From: an uncultured Campylobacter sp.
GTDB lineage: Bacteria; Campylobacterota; Campylobacteria; Campylobacterales; Campylobacteraceae
Direction of reading: 5' to 3'
NCBI RefSeq assembly: GCF_938017705.1
Contig: NZ_CALIIS010000029.1
Span: forward strand, 1-21,022
Length of the DNA stretch: 21,022 nucleotides
Shown here: piece by piece, positions 7,244-14,707 of the stretch
How the letters are laid out: each line of letters starts with the position of its first letter
Position numbering within the stretch: position 1 is the stretch's first letter
Notes under the pieces: generated by a model
The model's input: the letters and a program-made list of their open reading frames with translations, nothing else
Told to the model about the DNA's origin: nothing
The model's database searches: none
Program-made: the position numbers and the translations under genes

Positions 7244-8037
7244 ATCTCTCCTTTGATTTTATCGCCAAAAAGCCTACAGGCGTTTTGAGTCGTTATTGCT
7301 TCGACCTCTTCTACGCTTAGGCTTAAAATTTCCGCGACTTTTTCTACCACGAGTCTCGTAAATGCAGGCTCGTTGCGCTCGCCGCGATGCGGATGCGGGG
7401 TTAGATAGGGTGCATCCGTCTCGATTAAAAGGCGCTCTTGCGGAATTTGCGGTAAGATCTCAGCTAAGTTTTTTGCATTTTTGAATGTCAAAACTCCGCC
7501 GATACCGAAGTAAAATCCGTATTCGCTAAGACCTAGCAAAAGCTTGCTGGCATTGAAGCAGTGTAAAACACCGCCGCATAAATCGCCGGCGCGATCTTTT
7601 AGAATTCCAAAGCTATCTTCGTTTGCTTCTCGGATATGGACTATAAGTGGTTTTTGAAGTTGTGCTGCTAGATCGATTTGTGAGATGAAAGCGTCTTTTT
7701 GGCGGGAGATTTCTAAGGCTTTGGTTTCCTTGCTCTCTTGCTGCTTAAGTCTGAAGTAATCAAGCCCGCATTCGCCAACGCCCACGCATTTGGGATCGTC
7801 AGCATACCGCTTCAGCACCTCCATATCGAAAGAATCTATCTCGTATGGATGTACCCCTACGGCAAAATACACATTATCCCGTGCATGCGAAATTTTACAT
7901 GCCTTATCTAGGTCTGCTACATCGGCACCGGGAATGATGATGCTGCGCACGCCTGCAATCGTGGCGCGCTCAATCACCGCGTCTAAATCGGTATCGAAAC
8001 TAGCATCGTCTAAATGGCAATGTGTATCTATAATCAT
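7240..8037 (-). CDS. tatD: TatD family metal-dependent hydrolase (DNase)
   Basis: The product (265 aa from the chosen start) carries the TatD metal-site motifs in order: DTHCHLDD at the N-terminus, VGVGECGLDY, IVHIREAN, GVLHCFN and LIETDAPYLTP near residue 205. This is a divalent-metal TIM-barrel nuclease linked to 3'-5' DNA processing and repair. I chose the ATG at 8037 because the in-frame GTG at 8046 has no ribosome site, while GTGAG lies four bases before the ATG. It is the first gene of the tatD-mltD-rlpA operon and overlaps mltD by 4 bp. Its placement beside recN and nadK matches the conserved Campylobacter order. Confidence 0.93.
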   Translation of the reverse strand: MIIDTHCHLDDASFDTDLDAVIERATIAGVRSIIIPGADVADLDKACKISHARDNVYFAVGVHPYEIDSFDMEVLKRYADDPKCVGVGECGLDYFRLKQQESKETKALEISRQKDAFISQIDLAAQLQKPLIVHIREANEDSFGILKDRAGDLCGGVLHCFNASKLLLGLSEYGFYFGIGGVLTFKNAKNLAEILPQIPQERLLIETDAPYLTPHPHRGERNEPAFTRLVVEKVAEILSLSVEEVEAITTQNACRLFGDKIKGEI

Positions 8038-8117
8038 AAAACTCACTTGATAAAATTTTTCGAAGCGGATTTTACGTCGTTTTGCAAAATCACACTTAAA
8101 TTTAAATTAAACGCGGT

Positions 8118-8123
8118 ATTGTA
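8118..8123 (-). promoter_or_regulatory. -10 box (TACAAT) of the tatD-mltD-rlpA operon
   Basis: The minus strand reads TTTTTTGCTACAATACC, with TTAAGTTTAA some 20 bp upstream, resembling the weak Campylobacter -35 region. The predicted leader is about 74 nt. It lies in the 125-bp gap between recN and tatD. Confidence 0.5.
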
Positions 8124-8162
8124 GCAAAAAATTTCAGATTTAAACTTAAGCTTAAAATTCCT

Positions 8163-9686
8163 TCAGCTTTGCCTTAGTTTTTTAGCGAATTCCAGGGCTT
8201 CTGCAGTAATAGTCTCACCGCTTATCATACGAGCTAGCTCTGTTATTTTTTCATTTTCGCTTAATAATCTCACACTAGATTTGCCGTTCGTTTTACTTAC
8301 TAAAAAGTGTGACGCAGCCTTTGAGCTAAGCTGCGGCTGGTGCGAGATCGCAAAAATTTGATAAAATTTTGAAATTTTTACCAGCACGTTTGCGATACTC
8401 ATCGCCTCTTTTCCGCTTAAATTTGAATCAATCTCGTCTAAGATTAAAATTCCCTCGCCGTTATTTGTAAGCTCCAAGCTTGCCGCGATGAAAGCAAGGC
8501 GCAGGCGGTTCGTTTCGCCCGAGCTTAAATTTTTAAATTCCGTCTTGCACAAGCTGACGCAAATTTCGTCTGTGCCGCACTCACTAAGCGCCGTAGGCTT
8601 AAAACCAAGCTCCACTCCGTCCATATAAAGCTGCCTTAGATAGGAATTTATCAGATCCTCGAGCCGTTTTTTAGCGCCCTTGCGAGCCTCGCTAATTTTT
8701 TCGGCAAGGGTAGCGGTGCTTTCGCTAAGGCGTTTAAATTCCGTTTGTAGCTTGGTTTTTTCAAAGCTTAACTGCTCGTAATGCTCAAGCTCTTTCTTGC
8801 GCGCTTCAAGCGTAGCTAAAGCCTCTTCTATGCTTCCGTAGCGCCTATTTAGCGCACTAAGAGCTTCGATGCGATCTAAAATTTTCTCTATGTCGATATT
8901 TTCAAGCTCGTCTAAATTCAAGCTTTCTTGCTTTAGCCGCAGCTCGTTCATCGCATCCTCAAAAAACGCGCTATCCAGCCCGCTAAGACTTAGCGCTTCG
9001 ATGACGCTGCGTTCCAGCTCAAAAACGCCCTGCGCTCTAGCCCAAAGCTCCTCGATCTTATCTTTTTTACTAAGCTTTTTTTTGATCTGCAAAAGCTCGT
9101 TGTATTCACCGATTTTAGGCGATACGCGCTCTATTTTTTCAATCTCGAAGCGAGCAAATTCCTTTAACTCCTCGATCTTGCGCTCTTGATCTAAAATTTC
9201 ATCCAGCTGCTTTTTTGTGCGGCTAAATTCCGCAAAGGCGCCCTGAAGCTCCGATAGGCTTTGCGCGTGTGCCGTATCTTTTTTTGCGGCGATAAAATCA
9301 AGTAGTTTTAGCAAGCTGTCGCTACTCATTTCGCCGGCGTTTTTCGCGCCTAAAAATTTCACGTATTCGCCGGCGATCGTGCTTAGATTTTTTTTTGAGA
9401 CCGATTGGGAATTTATAAAGTATCGCAAGCTACGCTCTTTTAGAACGCGAAAAATATTTGGCGTATCGTTTATCAAGCCGAAATTTTCCATATCAAATTG
9501 ATGCTCTACGTCCGCTTCTATGAGCTCAGCCTCGCATTCGTTAAGACCGAACACCGCTAAAATCGCACCTATTAATACCGATTTACCCGCGCCGCTGATA
9601 CCAGTAAATACGCTAAGCCCCGGACCAAAACTAAGCTCGCTCTCACAAAAACCTAGATTATTTTTAATATAAATTCTTTCTAGCAT
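8163..9686 (-). CDS. recN: RecN, SMC-like DNA double-strand-break repair ATPase
   Basis: The 507-residue product has the split ATPase of SMC/RecN proteins. The Walker A GISGAGKS (29-36) is at the N-terminus. Two long charged coiled-coil arms fill about 140-340. The ABC signature NLSSGETNRLRLAF and Walker B GILILDEIDSNLSG are in the C-terminal lobe, followed by the ISHQPQL switch. RecN holds broken ends together during recombinational repair. I use the ATG at 9686 (MLERIYIKN); an upstream in-frame codon at 9701 adds only MGARR and lies inside nadK. The gene overlaps the end of nadK by 7 nt and is probably cotranscribed with it. The length is short against the E. coli protein (about 550 aa) but usual for this bacterial class. 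Confidence 0.93.
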   Translation of the reverse strand: MLERIYIKNNLGFCESELSFGPGLSVFTGISGAGKSVLIGAILAVFGLNECEAELIEADVEHQFDMENFGLINDTPNIFRVLKERSLRYFINSQSVSKKNLSTIAGEYVKFLGAKNAGEMSSDSLLKLLDFIAAKKDTAHAQSLSELQGAFAEFSRTKKQLDEILDQERKIEELKEFARFEIEKIERVSPKIGEYNELLQIKKKLSKKDKIEELWARAQGVFELERSVIEALSLSGLDSAFFEDAMNELRLKQESLNLDELENIDIEKILDRIEALSALNRRYGSIEEALATLEARKKELEHYEQLSFEKTKLQTEFKRLSESTATLAEKISEARKGAKKRLEDLINSYLRQLYMDGVELGFKPTALSECGTDEICVSLCKTEFKNLSSGETNRLRLAFIAASLELTNNGEGILILDEIDSNLSGKEAMSIANVLVKISKFYQIFAISHQPQLSSKAASHFLVSKTNGKSSVRLLSENEKITELARMISGETITAEALEFAKKLRQS

Positions 9687-10555
9687 CCGCCGTGCCCCCA
9701 TCTGAGTTTGGCTTTTAAAACGTCGAAATAATCGTAGCTTCTGCGTTTTATTAAATTTACCTTGGCGTGTGAAATTTTAACGCTTACGCTGTGAAATTCC
9801 GCCATATCAAAAACGTCTTGTCCATCGATGACGACGCTAACTTCGGAGCTTCCGGCGTTTTTGAAACTTACGAGATATTCTTTTGGTAGGATCAAAGGCC
9901 GCTGCGTCAGGCTATGCGAGCAGATTGGCGTGACGCAAAACACGTCGCACAGCGGATAGACGATAGATCCGTTCGCGCTCATATTATACGCGGTCGAGCC
10001 CACGGCGGAGCTTACGATCACGCCGTCTCCGTAGTAGGTGTTGAAATATTTTCTATTTAAAAATGCGTCGATCTTCGCCATCGAGGAGATATGGCTGCGG
10101 GTGATTACGACGTCGTTAAATGCGGTCTTGCGGACGATCTTGCCGCTGCCGTTTTCTAGTATCACTTCGAGCAAAAACGGGCGCTCGATCTCGTATTCGC
10201 CGCGCAGAAATTCCTTCAAAAATTTTGCAAATTCGCTCGGCTGCACGTCTGTTAAAAAGCCCAGAGTGCCCGCGTTAATACCCAAAATAAAGGCGTTTTT
10301 GTCGCTTAGTAGCCTCGCAAGCCCGATGAGCGTACCGTCGCCGCCGAGGCTAATTAAAAAATTGGTCTTTTTTAAAATTTCTGCAAGCGTATGCGACTCA
10401 AGGCCGAAAAATTCTGCTCCGTCCTCTTCAAGCAAAAGCTCAATACCTTGCGCTTTTAAAATTTCGCAAATTTGCTCCACGACGGGGCGAATCTCTTCTG
10501 ATTTTTTGGCTATTAGTCCCGCGAATTTAATGTTTTTATGAATTTTGTTTTCCAT
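9680..10555 (-). CDS. nadK: NAD kinase
   Basis: The 291-residue enzyme phosphorylates NAD to NADP, the sole source of NADP(H). The catalytic GGDGT loop is at 71-75 (Asp73), in SLGGDGTLIGLARLL. Further family motifs are FNDVVITR, and GDGVIVSSAVGSTAYNMSANG, which binds NAD. Full length. The ATG at 10555 has no recognisable ribosome site, and a -10-like TATAAAAT ends six bases before it, so the message may be leaderless. The gene overlaps recN downstream and diverges from aspS. Confidence 0.94.
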   Translation of the reverse strand: MENKIHKNIKFAGLIAKKSEEIRPVVEQICEILKAQGIELLLEEDGAEFFGLESHTLAEILKKTNFLISLGGDGTLIGLARLLSDKNAFILGINAGTLGFLTDVQPSEFAKFLKEFLRGEYEIERPFLLEVILENGSGKIVRKTAFNDVVITRSHISSMAKIDAFLNRKYFNTYYGDGVIVSSAVGSTAYNMSANGSIVYPLCDVFCVTPICSHSLTQRPLILPKEYLVSFKNAGSSEVSVVIDGQDVFDMAEFHSVSVKISHAKVNLIKRRSYDYFDVLKAKLRWGHGGC

Positions 10556-10561
10556 AGTTTT

Positions 10562-10569
10562 ATTTTATA
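10562..10569 (-). promoter_or_regulatory. -10-like TATAAAAT at the nadK start
   Basis: On the minus strand TATAAAAT is followed by AAAACT and then the nadK ATG. Normal -10 spacing would put the first base of the RNA at or within two bases of the start codon. Confidence 0.45.
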
Positions 10570-10600
10570 AAAAATTAGCTTTGTAAAAGCAAAATTTAAC

Positions 10601-10606
10601 TATACT
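10601..10606 (+). promoter_or_regulatory. -10 box (TATACT) of aspS-adk
   Basis: TATACT lies 33 bp before the aspS TTG. It would start the RNA near 10613 and leave a leader of about 26 nt that contains the AAAGGAG ribosome site (10627-10633). It sits back to back with the nadK promoter. Confidence 0.5.
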
Positions 10607-10638
10607 TGCGTTTCACAAATAATTTTAAAGGAGTAAAT

Positions 10639-12393
10639 TTGCGAAGTCATTATTGCGCCGATTTGAGTAAAAACGATATCGGCAAAAGTGTAACCGTGTG
10701 CGGATGGGTAAATTCTTATCGCGACCACGGCGGCGTTATTTTTATAGATTTGCGCGACCGAAGCGGCCTGCTTCAGCTCGTGTGCGATCCAAAAGATAGC
10801 AAAAAAGCGTATGAAATTGCAAACGAAGTACGAAACGAATTTGTCCTAAAAGCCGTCGGCAAGATCCGAGCTCGCGGTGAGGGGCTGGAAAATCCAAATT
10901 TAAAAACCGGCGACATCGAAGTCGTGGTAGAAGACCTACAGATCGAAAATCCAAGCAAGCCGCTTCCTTTCGTAATCGGCGATAAAAGCGTCAATGAAGA
11001 AACGAAGCTGAAATACCGCTTTTTGGATCTGCGCGCTGAGGGAAGCTTCGATAAATTTAAGATGCGCTCGAAGGCTGCGATCGCCGCGCGAAACGCGCTC
11101 GATAGGCTGGGCTTTGTAGAGGTCGAAACGCCGATCTTAACGCGCGCGACGCCTGAGGGCGCTAGGGACTATCTGGTGCCTAGCCGCGTCTATCCGGGCA
11201 GCTTCTACGCGCTTCCGCAAAGTCCGCAGCTTTTCAAACAGCTTTTGATGTGCTCGGGCTTTGATAAATACTTCCAGATCGCGCGCTGCTTCCGCGACGA
11301 AGACCTGCGCGCCGACCGCCAGCCGGAATTTACGCAGATCGATATCGAGATGAGCTTCAACACTCAATACGACGTAATGAGCGTAGCCGAGGAGGTTTTA
11401 AAGGACATTTTCAAATCCTGCGGCCGCGAGATCGTCACCCCTTTTAGACATATGGAGTATAAGGACGCGATGGAGCTTTACGGCAGCGACAAACCCGATC
11501 TGCGCTACGATATGCCTTTCATCGACGTAGCCGATATTTTTGAAAAATCTAGCAATGAAATTTTTTCAAATTTAGCCAAAGACCGCAAGGCTAACCGCGT
11601 AAAAGCGCTCAAAGTCGAGGGCGGCGATCTGAAATTTAGCAAGCGGCAGATGCAAGGCTTTGAGGAATACGTTAAAAAATTCGGCGCGCAGGGACTTGCA
11701 TTCATTCAGGTAAAAGAGGACGGACTAAAGGGACCGCTGGTAAAATTCTTTGAAAAAAGCGAGCTCGATGAGCTTATCAAGCGCTGCGAGCTAAAAGTTG
11801 GCGACGTCGTATTTTTCGGCGCGGGCAAAAAGAAAATCGTGCTTGATTATATGGGCAGATTTAGAATTTTCCTCGCAAACGAGCTTGGTCTGATCGATCC
11901 GAATAGACTTGAGTTTTTGTGGGTCGTAAATTTCCCTATGTTTGAGCAAAACGACGACGGCAGCTACTCTGCGATGCACCATCCTTTCACTATGCCGAAC
12001 AATCCCGATGAGCCCGATTTGGAGGATATCACGTCGATCGCCTACGACGTCGTGTTAAACGGCATCGAGCTTGGCGGCGGCAGTATCAGGATCCACAAAG
12101 CGGACATTCAAGAAAAGGTCTTTAGGCTGCTTAAGATCGAGCCTGCGGAGCAGAGGGAGAAATTCGGCTTCCTGCTCGATGCGCTAAGCTTCGGCGCGCC
12201 TCCGCACGGAGGTATCGCGATCGGCTTTGATAGGCTGATGATGCTCGTTACCGGCTCAAGCAGTATCCGCGAGGTTATCGCGTTTCCTAAAACGCAGCGC
12301 GCGCAGTGTCCGCTCACCAAAGCTCCTAGCGTCGTTACAGACGAGCAGCTTCGCGAGCTAGGTCTTAGGCTTCATAAGAAGGAGCAAAAATGA
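10639..12393 (+). CDS. aspS: Aspartyl-tRNA synthetase, probably non-discriminating (Asp/Asn)
   Basis: The 584-residue class II synthetase starts at TTG 10639. AAAGGAG lies five bases upstream, and the resulting N-terminus MRSHYCADLSKNDIGK is the family's. A TTG at 10606 would add 11 residues containing the ribosome site and is rejected. Order: anticodon-binding OB fold (1-110), catalytic domain with motif 2 (CFRDEDLRADRQPEFTQ), GAD insertion (about 290-415), and motif 3 (GIAIGFDRLMML). His30 in RDHGG and Gly82 in RGEG are the residues associated with bacterial AspRS that also charge tRNA-Asn; discriminating enzymes have Leu and Lys there. That implies a GatCAB amidotransferase elsewhere. It overlaps adk by 4 bp (ATGA). 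Confidence 0.96.
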   Translation: MRSHYCADLSKNDIGKSVTVCGWVNSYRDHGGVIFIDLRDRSGLLQLVCDPKDSKKAYEIANEVRNEFVLKAVGKIRARGEGLENPNLKTGDIEVVVEDLQIENPSKPLPFVIGDKSVNEETKLKYRFLDLRAEGSFDKFKMRSKAAIAARNALDRLGFVEVETPILTRATPEGARDYLVPSRVYPGSFYALPQSPQLFKQLLMCSGFDKYFQIARCFRDEDLRADRQPEFTQIDIEMSFNTQYDVMSVAEEVLKDIFKSCGREIVTPFRHMEYKDAMELYGSDKPDLRYDMPFIDVADIFEKSSNEIFSNLAKDRKANRVKALKVEGGDLKFSKRQMQGFEEYVKKFGAQGLAFIQVKEDGLKGPLVKFFEKSELDELIKRCELKVGDVVFFGAGKKKIVLDYMGRFRIFLANELGLIDPNRLEFLWVVNFPMFEQNDDGSYSAMHHPFTMPNNPDEPDLEDITSIAYDVVLNGIELGGGSIRIHKADIQEKVFRLLKIEPAEQREKFGFLLDALSFGAPPHGGIAIGFDRLMMLVTGSSSIREVIAFPKTQRAQCPLTKAPSVVTDEQLRELGLRLHKKEQK

Positions 12394-12971
12394 AAAGCCT
12401 TTTTCTAATCATTGGCGCTCCTGGCAGCGGCAAAACGACCGATGCGAGCATGATCGCTCAGATGAATCAAAGCATCGAGCACTACTCCACGGGCGATCTG
12501 CTACGCGCCGAGGTAGCAAGCGGCAGCGCTCTTGGTAGGCAGATAGACGGCTTCATCTCTAAAGGCAATCTCGTGCCGCTTGATATCGTCGTAAATGCTA
12601 TCGTTAGCGCGATTAAGAGCTCGCCTAAAGATTTCATCATCATCGACGGCTATCCAAGAAGCGTCGAGCAGATGAATAAGCTAGACGAGGTGCTGCGAGG
12701 AGACGATGATGTAAATCTTAGCGCGGTAATCGAGGTATGCGTTAGCGAGGAGGTCGCCAAGGAGCGTGTTTTAGGACGCGCTCGCGGAGCAGACGATAAC
12801 GAGGAGGTCTTTAAAAACCGCATGGCGGTATTTTCAGAGCCGATCGAGGATATCCGTAAATTTTACGGCGACGCGGGCGTATTTTACAGCGTAAACGGCG
12901 AGCGCACGGTCGAGGAGATCGTAGCGGACATAAACGCTATAATCGCCGCGCAGATCGAAAAACTGGGCTAG
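12390..12971 (+). CDS. adk: Adenylate kinase (short form)
   Basis: The 193-residue enzyme interconverts ATP + AMP and 2 ADP. The P-loop GAPGSGKT is at 9-16, with the AMP-binding STGDLLRAE, the DGYPRS motif (usually DGFPR), and a short LID (GRARGADDNEE) without the zinc-binding cysteines of the long form. Its ATG overlaps the aspS TGA, and AAGGAG inside the last aspS codons serves as the ribosome site, so the two are coupled. A weak terminator-like structure begins at its stop codon. Confidence 0.95.
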   Translation: MKSLFLIIGAPGSGKTTDASMIAQMNQSIEHYSTGDLLRAEVASGSALGRQIDGFISKGNLVPLDIVVNAIVSAIKSSPKDFIIIDGYPRSVEQMNKLDEVLRGDDDVNLSAVIEVCVSEEVAKERVLGRARGADDNEEVFKNRMAVFSEPIEDIRKFYGDAGVFYSVNGERTVEEIVADINAIIAAQIEKLG

Positions 12972-13017
12972 CGCGCTTGGATGGCGGCTTAAATTTAAAG
13001 CGCACCCAGCTTCTTTT
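12963..13017 (+). terminator. Imperfect hairpin with T-rich tail after adk
   Basis: CTGGG (12963-12967) pairs with CCCAG (13005-13009), and GCGCTT (12973-12978) pairs with AAGCGC (12998-13003), leaving bulges between. CTTCTTTTT follows. The stem includes the adk stop codon. It is plausible but not clean. Confidence 0.4.
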
Positions 13018-13252
13018 TCGTATTGCAAGCGGCGCAGATCGTGGATCGCACTTAAATTTAATGCGCCTCCGAAGTGAGCGCGCTTTGAAATTTATAGCTT
13101 GCCGTTGCGCTAGATAGCCAAATTTCAAGCGTAAATTTAAGCAGCTCGCCGTGTTGTAAATTTAAATGCGATCGTCAAATGCAAGCAGCTCTTAAATTTA
13201 ATGAAATTTCGGATCTGTTTGCAAATGCAGAGATTAAAATTTAAGGATGGAT
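12972..13252. repeat. Spacer with repeated TAAATTTA palindromes
   Basis: The core TAAATTTA recurs five times here (near 12990, 13052, 13132, 13156 and 13193), usually flanked by GCG/CGC-type bases. AAGCAGCTC occurs twice (13139-13147 and 13183-13191). CGCTTTGAAATTT (13081-13093) and AAATTTCAAGCG (13120-13131) form a bulged inverted repeat. I see no gene. The words are common genome-style vocabulary, so this may be drift rather than a functional array. Confidence 0.4.
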
Positions 13253-13609
13253 ATGGTTAGAAAATTTTTAATTAGTATGGCTTTATGTGCGGCTGCATTC
13301 GGCGCTGGCGGGTTTGTGGCAAGCGGCTCCGCGGCGCAAACTCAACCGTCAAGCGTCAAAGAAGCGCTTAAATTAAGAGATGATTCTTTTGTCACGATCG
13401 ACGGCAGGATAAAATCTCAACTCAAACACGAGCATTATAGATTTGTGGATCAAAACGGCGATAGCATCGAGGTCGAGATCGACGATGACGTTTGGCGCGG
13501 CGTGAGCGTGGATGAAAATACGCTCGTGCGAATTAGCGGCGAGATCGATAAAGATTTTACAAAAACGACGATAGACGTAAAAAATATCAAAATTTTAAAT
13601 TCTAAATAA
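13253..13609 (+). CDS. Periplasmic BOF-fold (YgiW/YdeI-type) protein
   Basis: The 118-residue product starts at ATG 13253, five bases after AAGGA; the ATG at 13247 overlaps that ribosome site. A signal peptide (FLISMALCAAAFGAGGFVASGSAA) precedes a small beta-rich domain with the BOF/OB-fold pattern: VKEALKLRDDSFVTIDGRI, then YRFVDQNGDSIEVEIDDDVWRG, then TLVRISGEIDKD and the final strand TTIDVKNIKIL. The family includes E. coli YgiW and YdeI, linked to stress tolerance, and probably binds cationic or small ligands in the periplasm. The role here is unknown. It lies 9 bp before ppa and is likely cotranscribed with it, although the two share no obvious function. Confidence 0.85.
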   Translation: MVRKFLISMALCAAAFGAGGFVASGSAAQTQPSSVKEALKLRDDSFVTIDGRIKSQLKHEHYRFVDQNGDSIEVEIDDDVWRGVSVDENTLVRISGEIDKDFTKTTIDVKNIKILNSK

Positions 13610-13618
13610 AGGAAAACT

Positions 13619-14137
13619 ATGGATCTTTCAAAGATAAAAGTGGGCTCAAACCCCGATAAAATCAACGCAGTGATCGAAATCCCTTACGGCTCGAACATCA
13701 AATACGAGATCGACAAAGCAAGCGGCGCACTCTGCGTAGATCGCGTGCTATACGGCGCGATGTTTTACCCTGCAAATTACGGCTTCGTGCCTAATACCTT
13801 GGCAGACGACGGCGATCCTGCAGACGTTTTGGTGCTAAACGAATACCCGCTTGCCGCAGGCAGCGTGATCCCGTGCCGCCTAATCGGCGTTTTGATGATG
13901 GAGGACGAAAGCGGAATGGACGAGAAGCTGCTTGCCGTGCCGGTTAGCAAGATCGATCCGCGATATGAGGGCATTAAATCTATCTCCGATCTGCCTAAAG
14001 CGACGCTGGATAAGATCAAAAATTTTTTCGAAACCTACAAGCTTTTAGAGCCGAATAAATGGGTCAAAGTAAAGGATTTTGCAAGCGCCGCCGAGGCCGA
14101 GAAAATCCTAGACAAAGCGATTAAGGCTTATAAATAA
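13619..14137 (+). CDS. ppa: Inorganic pyrophosphatase (family I)
   Basis: The 172-residue cytoplasmic enzyme hydrolyses pyrophosphate to phosphate and pulls biosynthetic reactions forward. The N-terminus has IEIPYGSNIKYE, then DRVLYGAMFYPANYGFVP, and the metal-binding signature DDGDPADVLVL (Asp64, Asp66, Asp69). Downstream are KIDPRYEGI and, near the end, FFETYKLLEPNKWVKV. Length fits the bacterial hexameric type. AAAGGA lies six bases before the ATG. A strong terminator follows. Confidence 0.96.
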   Translation: MDLSKIKVGSNPDKINAVIEIPYGSNIKYEIDKASGALCVDRVLYGAMFYPANYGFVPNTLADDGDPADVLVLNEYPLAAGSVIPCRLIGVLMMEDESGMDEKLLAVPVSKIDPRYEGIKSISDLPKATLDKIKNFFETYKLLEPNKWVKVKDFASAAEAEKILDKAIKAYK

Positions 14138-14172
14138 TACATTTTTGCGCGCTCGGCGCTAAAATTTAATCA

Positions 14173-14201
14173 AAATTTGACCGATCCGCTCGGTCAAATT
14201 T
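14173..14201 (+). terminator. Terminator after ppa (probably bidirectional)
   Basis: AAATTTGACCGA (14173-14184) and TCGGTCAAATTT (14190-14201) pair perfectly over 12 bp around the loop TCCGC. The A/T ends of the stem provide a T run in both directions. Confidence 0.8.
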
Positions 14202-14707
14202 ATCGTTAAATTTTAATTCTATAAATTTTCAAATTTTCAAATATCTTAAATTCCGCGCAAATTTTACCTGAAGCCTGCGCTTGGTTTTTATCACTCGTTT
14301 TTCGGCGGCTAAGTAGTCTGGATTATTTAAATAAAATTTTTTAAAACTACATTGCGCGAAATGGTGCGACGAGGATCGGAGCTCTACAAACTAATGGCAG
14401 AAAAATTCCGTGGGCCAAAATGTTTCATAGAGATCGCAGTTAAAATTAAAATTCGCTATCTTGATTTTGAAAGAGATCGCGGACGTCATTGCAAAATTAT
14501 AAAGCTGATGTCATCACAGAAAAAAGCCTTTGGGCTACCGCGCTACGTAAAATTTTAAAATTTACACGTTAGTTACATAAAATTTGAAAATCTAAATGAT
14601 ACCAAATGATTTACTATAGCCATCCTTTTTAAATTTACTAATAAATCTATAAATTTTGATTCCAAAAGCTTTCGTTTTAATAAGACATCAAACACCTGGT
14701 TAAATTT
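14202..14707. other. 506-bp spacer without a convincing gene
   Basis: This A/T-rich stretch separates convergent ppa and the hemoglobin-type receptor gene. A 68-codon frame (14352-14558, +) begins at TTG with no ribosome site and encodes a basic low-complexity peptide; I treat it as chance. A small hairpin at 14520-14537 is listed separately. Otherwise I see only AAATTT-type words. Confidence 0.5.
14520..14537 (-). terminator. Weak terminator-like hairpin downstream of the hemoglobin-type receptor
   Basis: On the minus strand AGCC, loop CAAA and GGCT are followed by TTTTTC. The stem is only 4 bp and lies about 170 bp after the stop codon, so the call is tentative. Confidence 0.3.

Noticed and set aside
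5476..8046. tatD-mltD-rlpA as a possible new wall-targeting system
   Set aside because: All three are known families in an order typical of Campylobacter, so the arrangement is ordinary for the genus.
10038..10541. 167-codon plus-strand frame opposite nadK
   Set aside because: Antisense to the complete NAD kinase with its GGDGT motif; Ser-rich product typical of a shadow frame.
12972..13252. Possible CRISPR-like array
   Set aside because: The repeated units are only 8-9 bp palindromes with irregular spacing and no cas genes are present.
14352..14558. 68-codon frame on the plus strand
   Set aside because: TTG start, no ribosome site, basic low-complexity product, located in A/T-rich spacer after a strong terminator.
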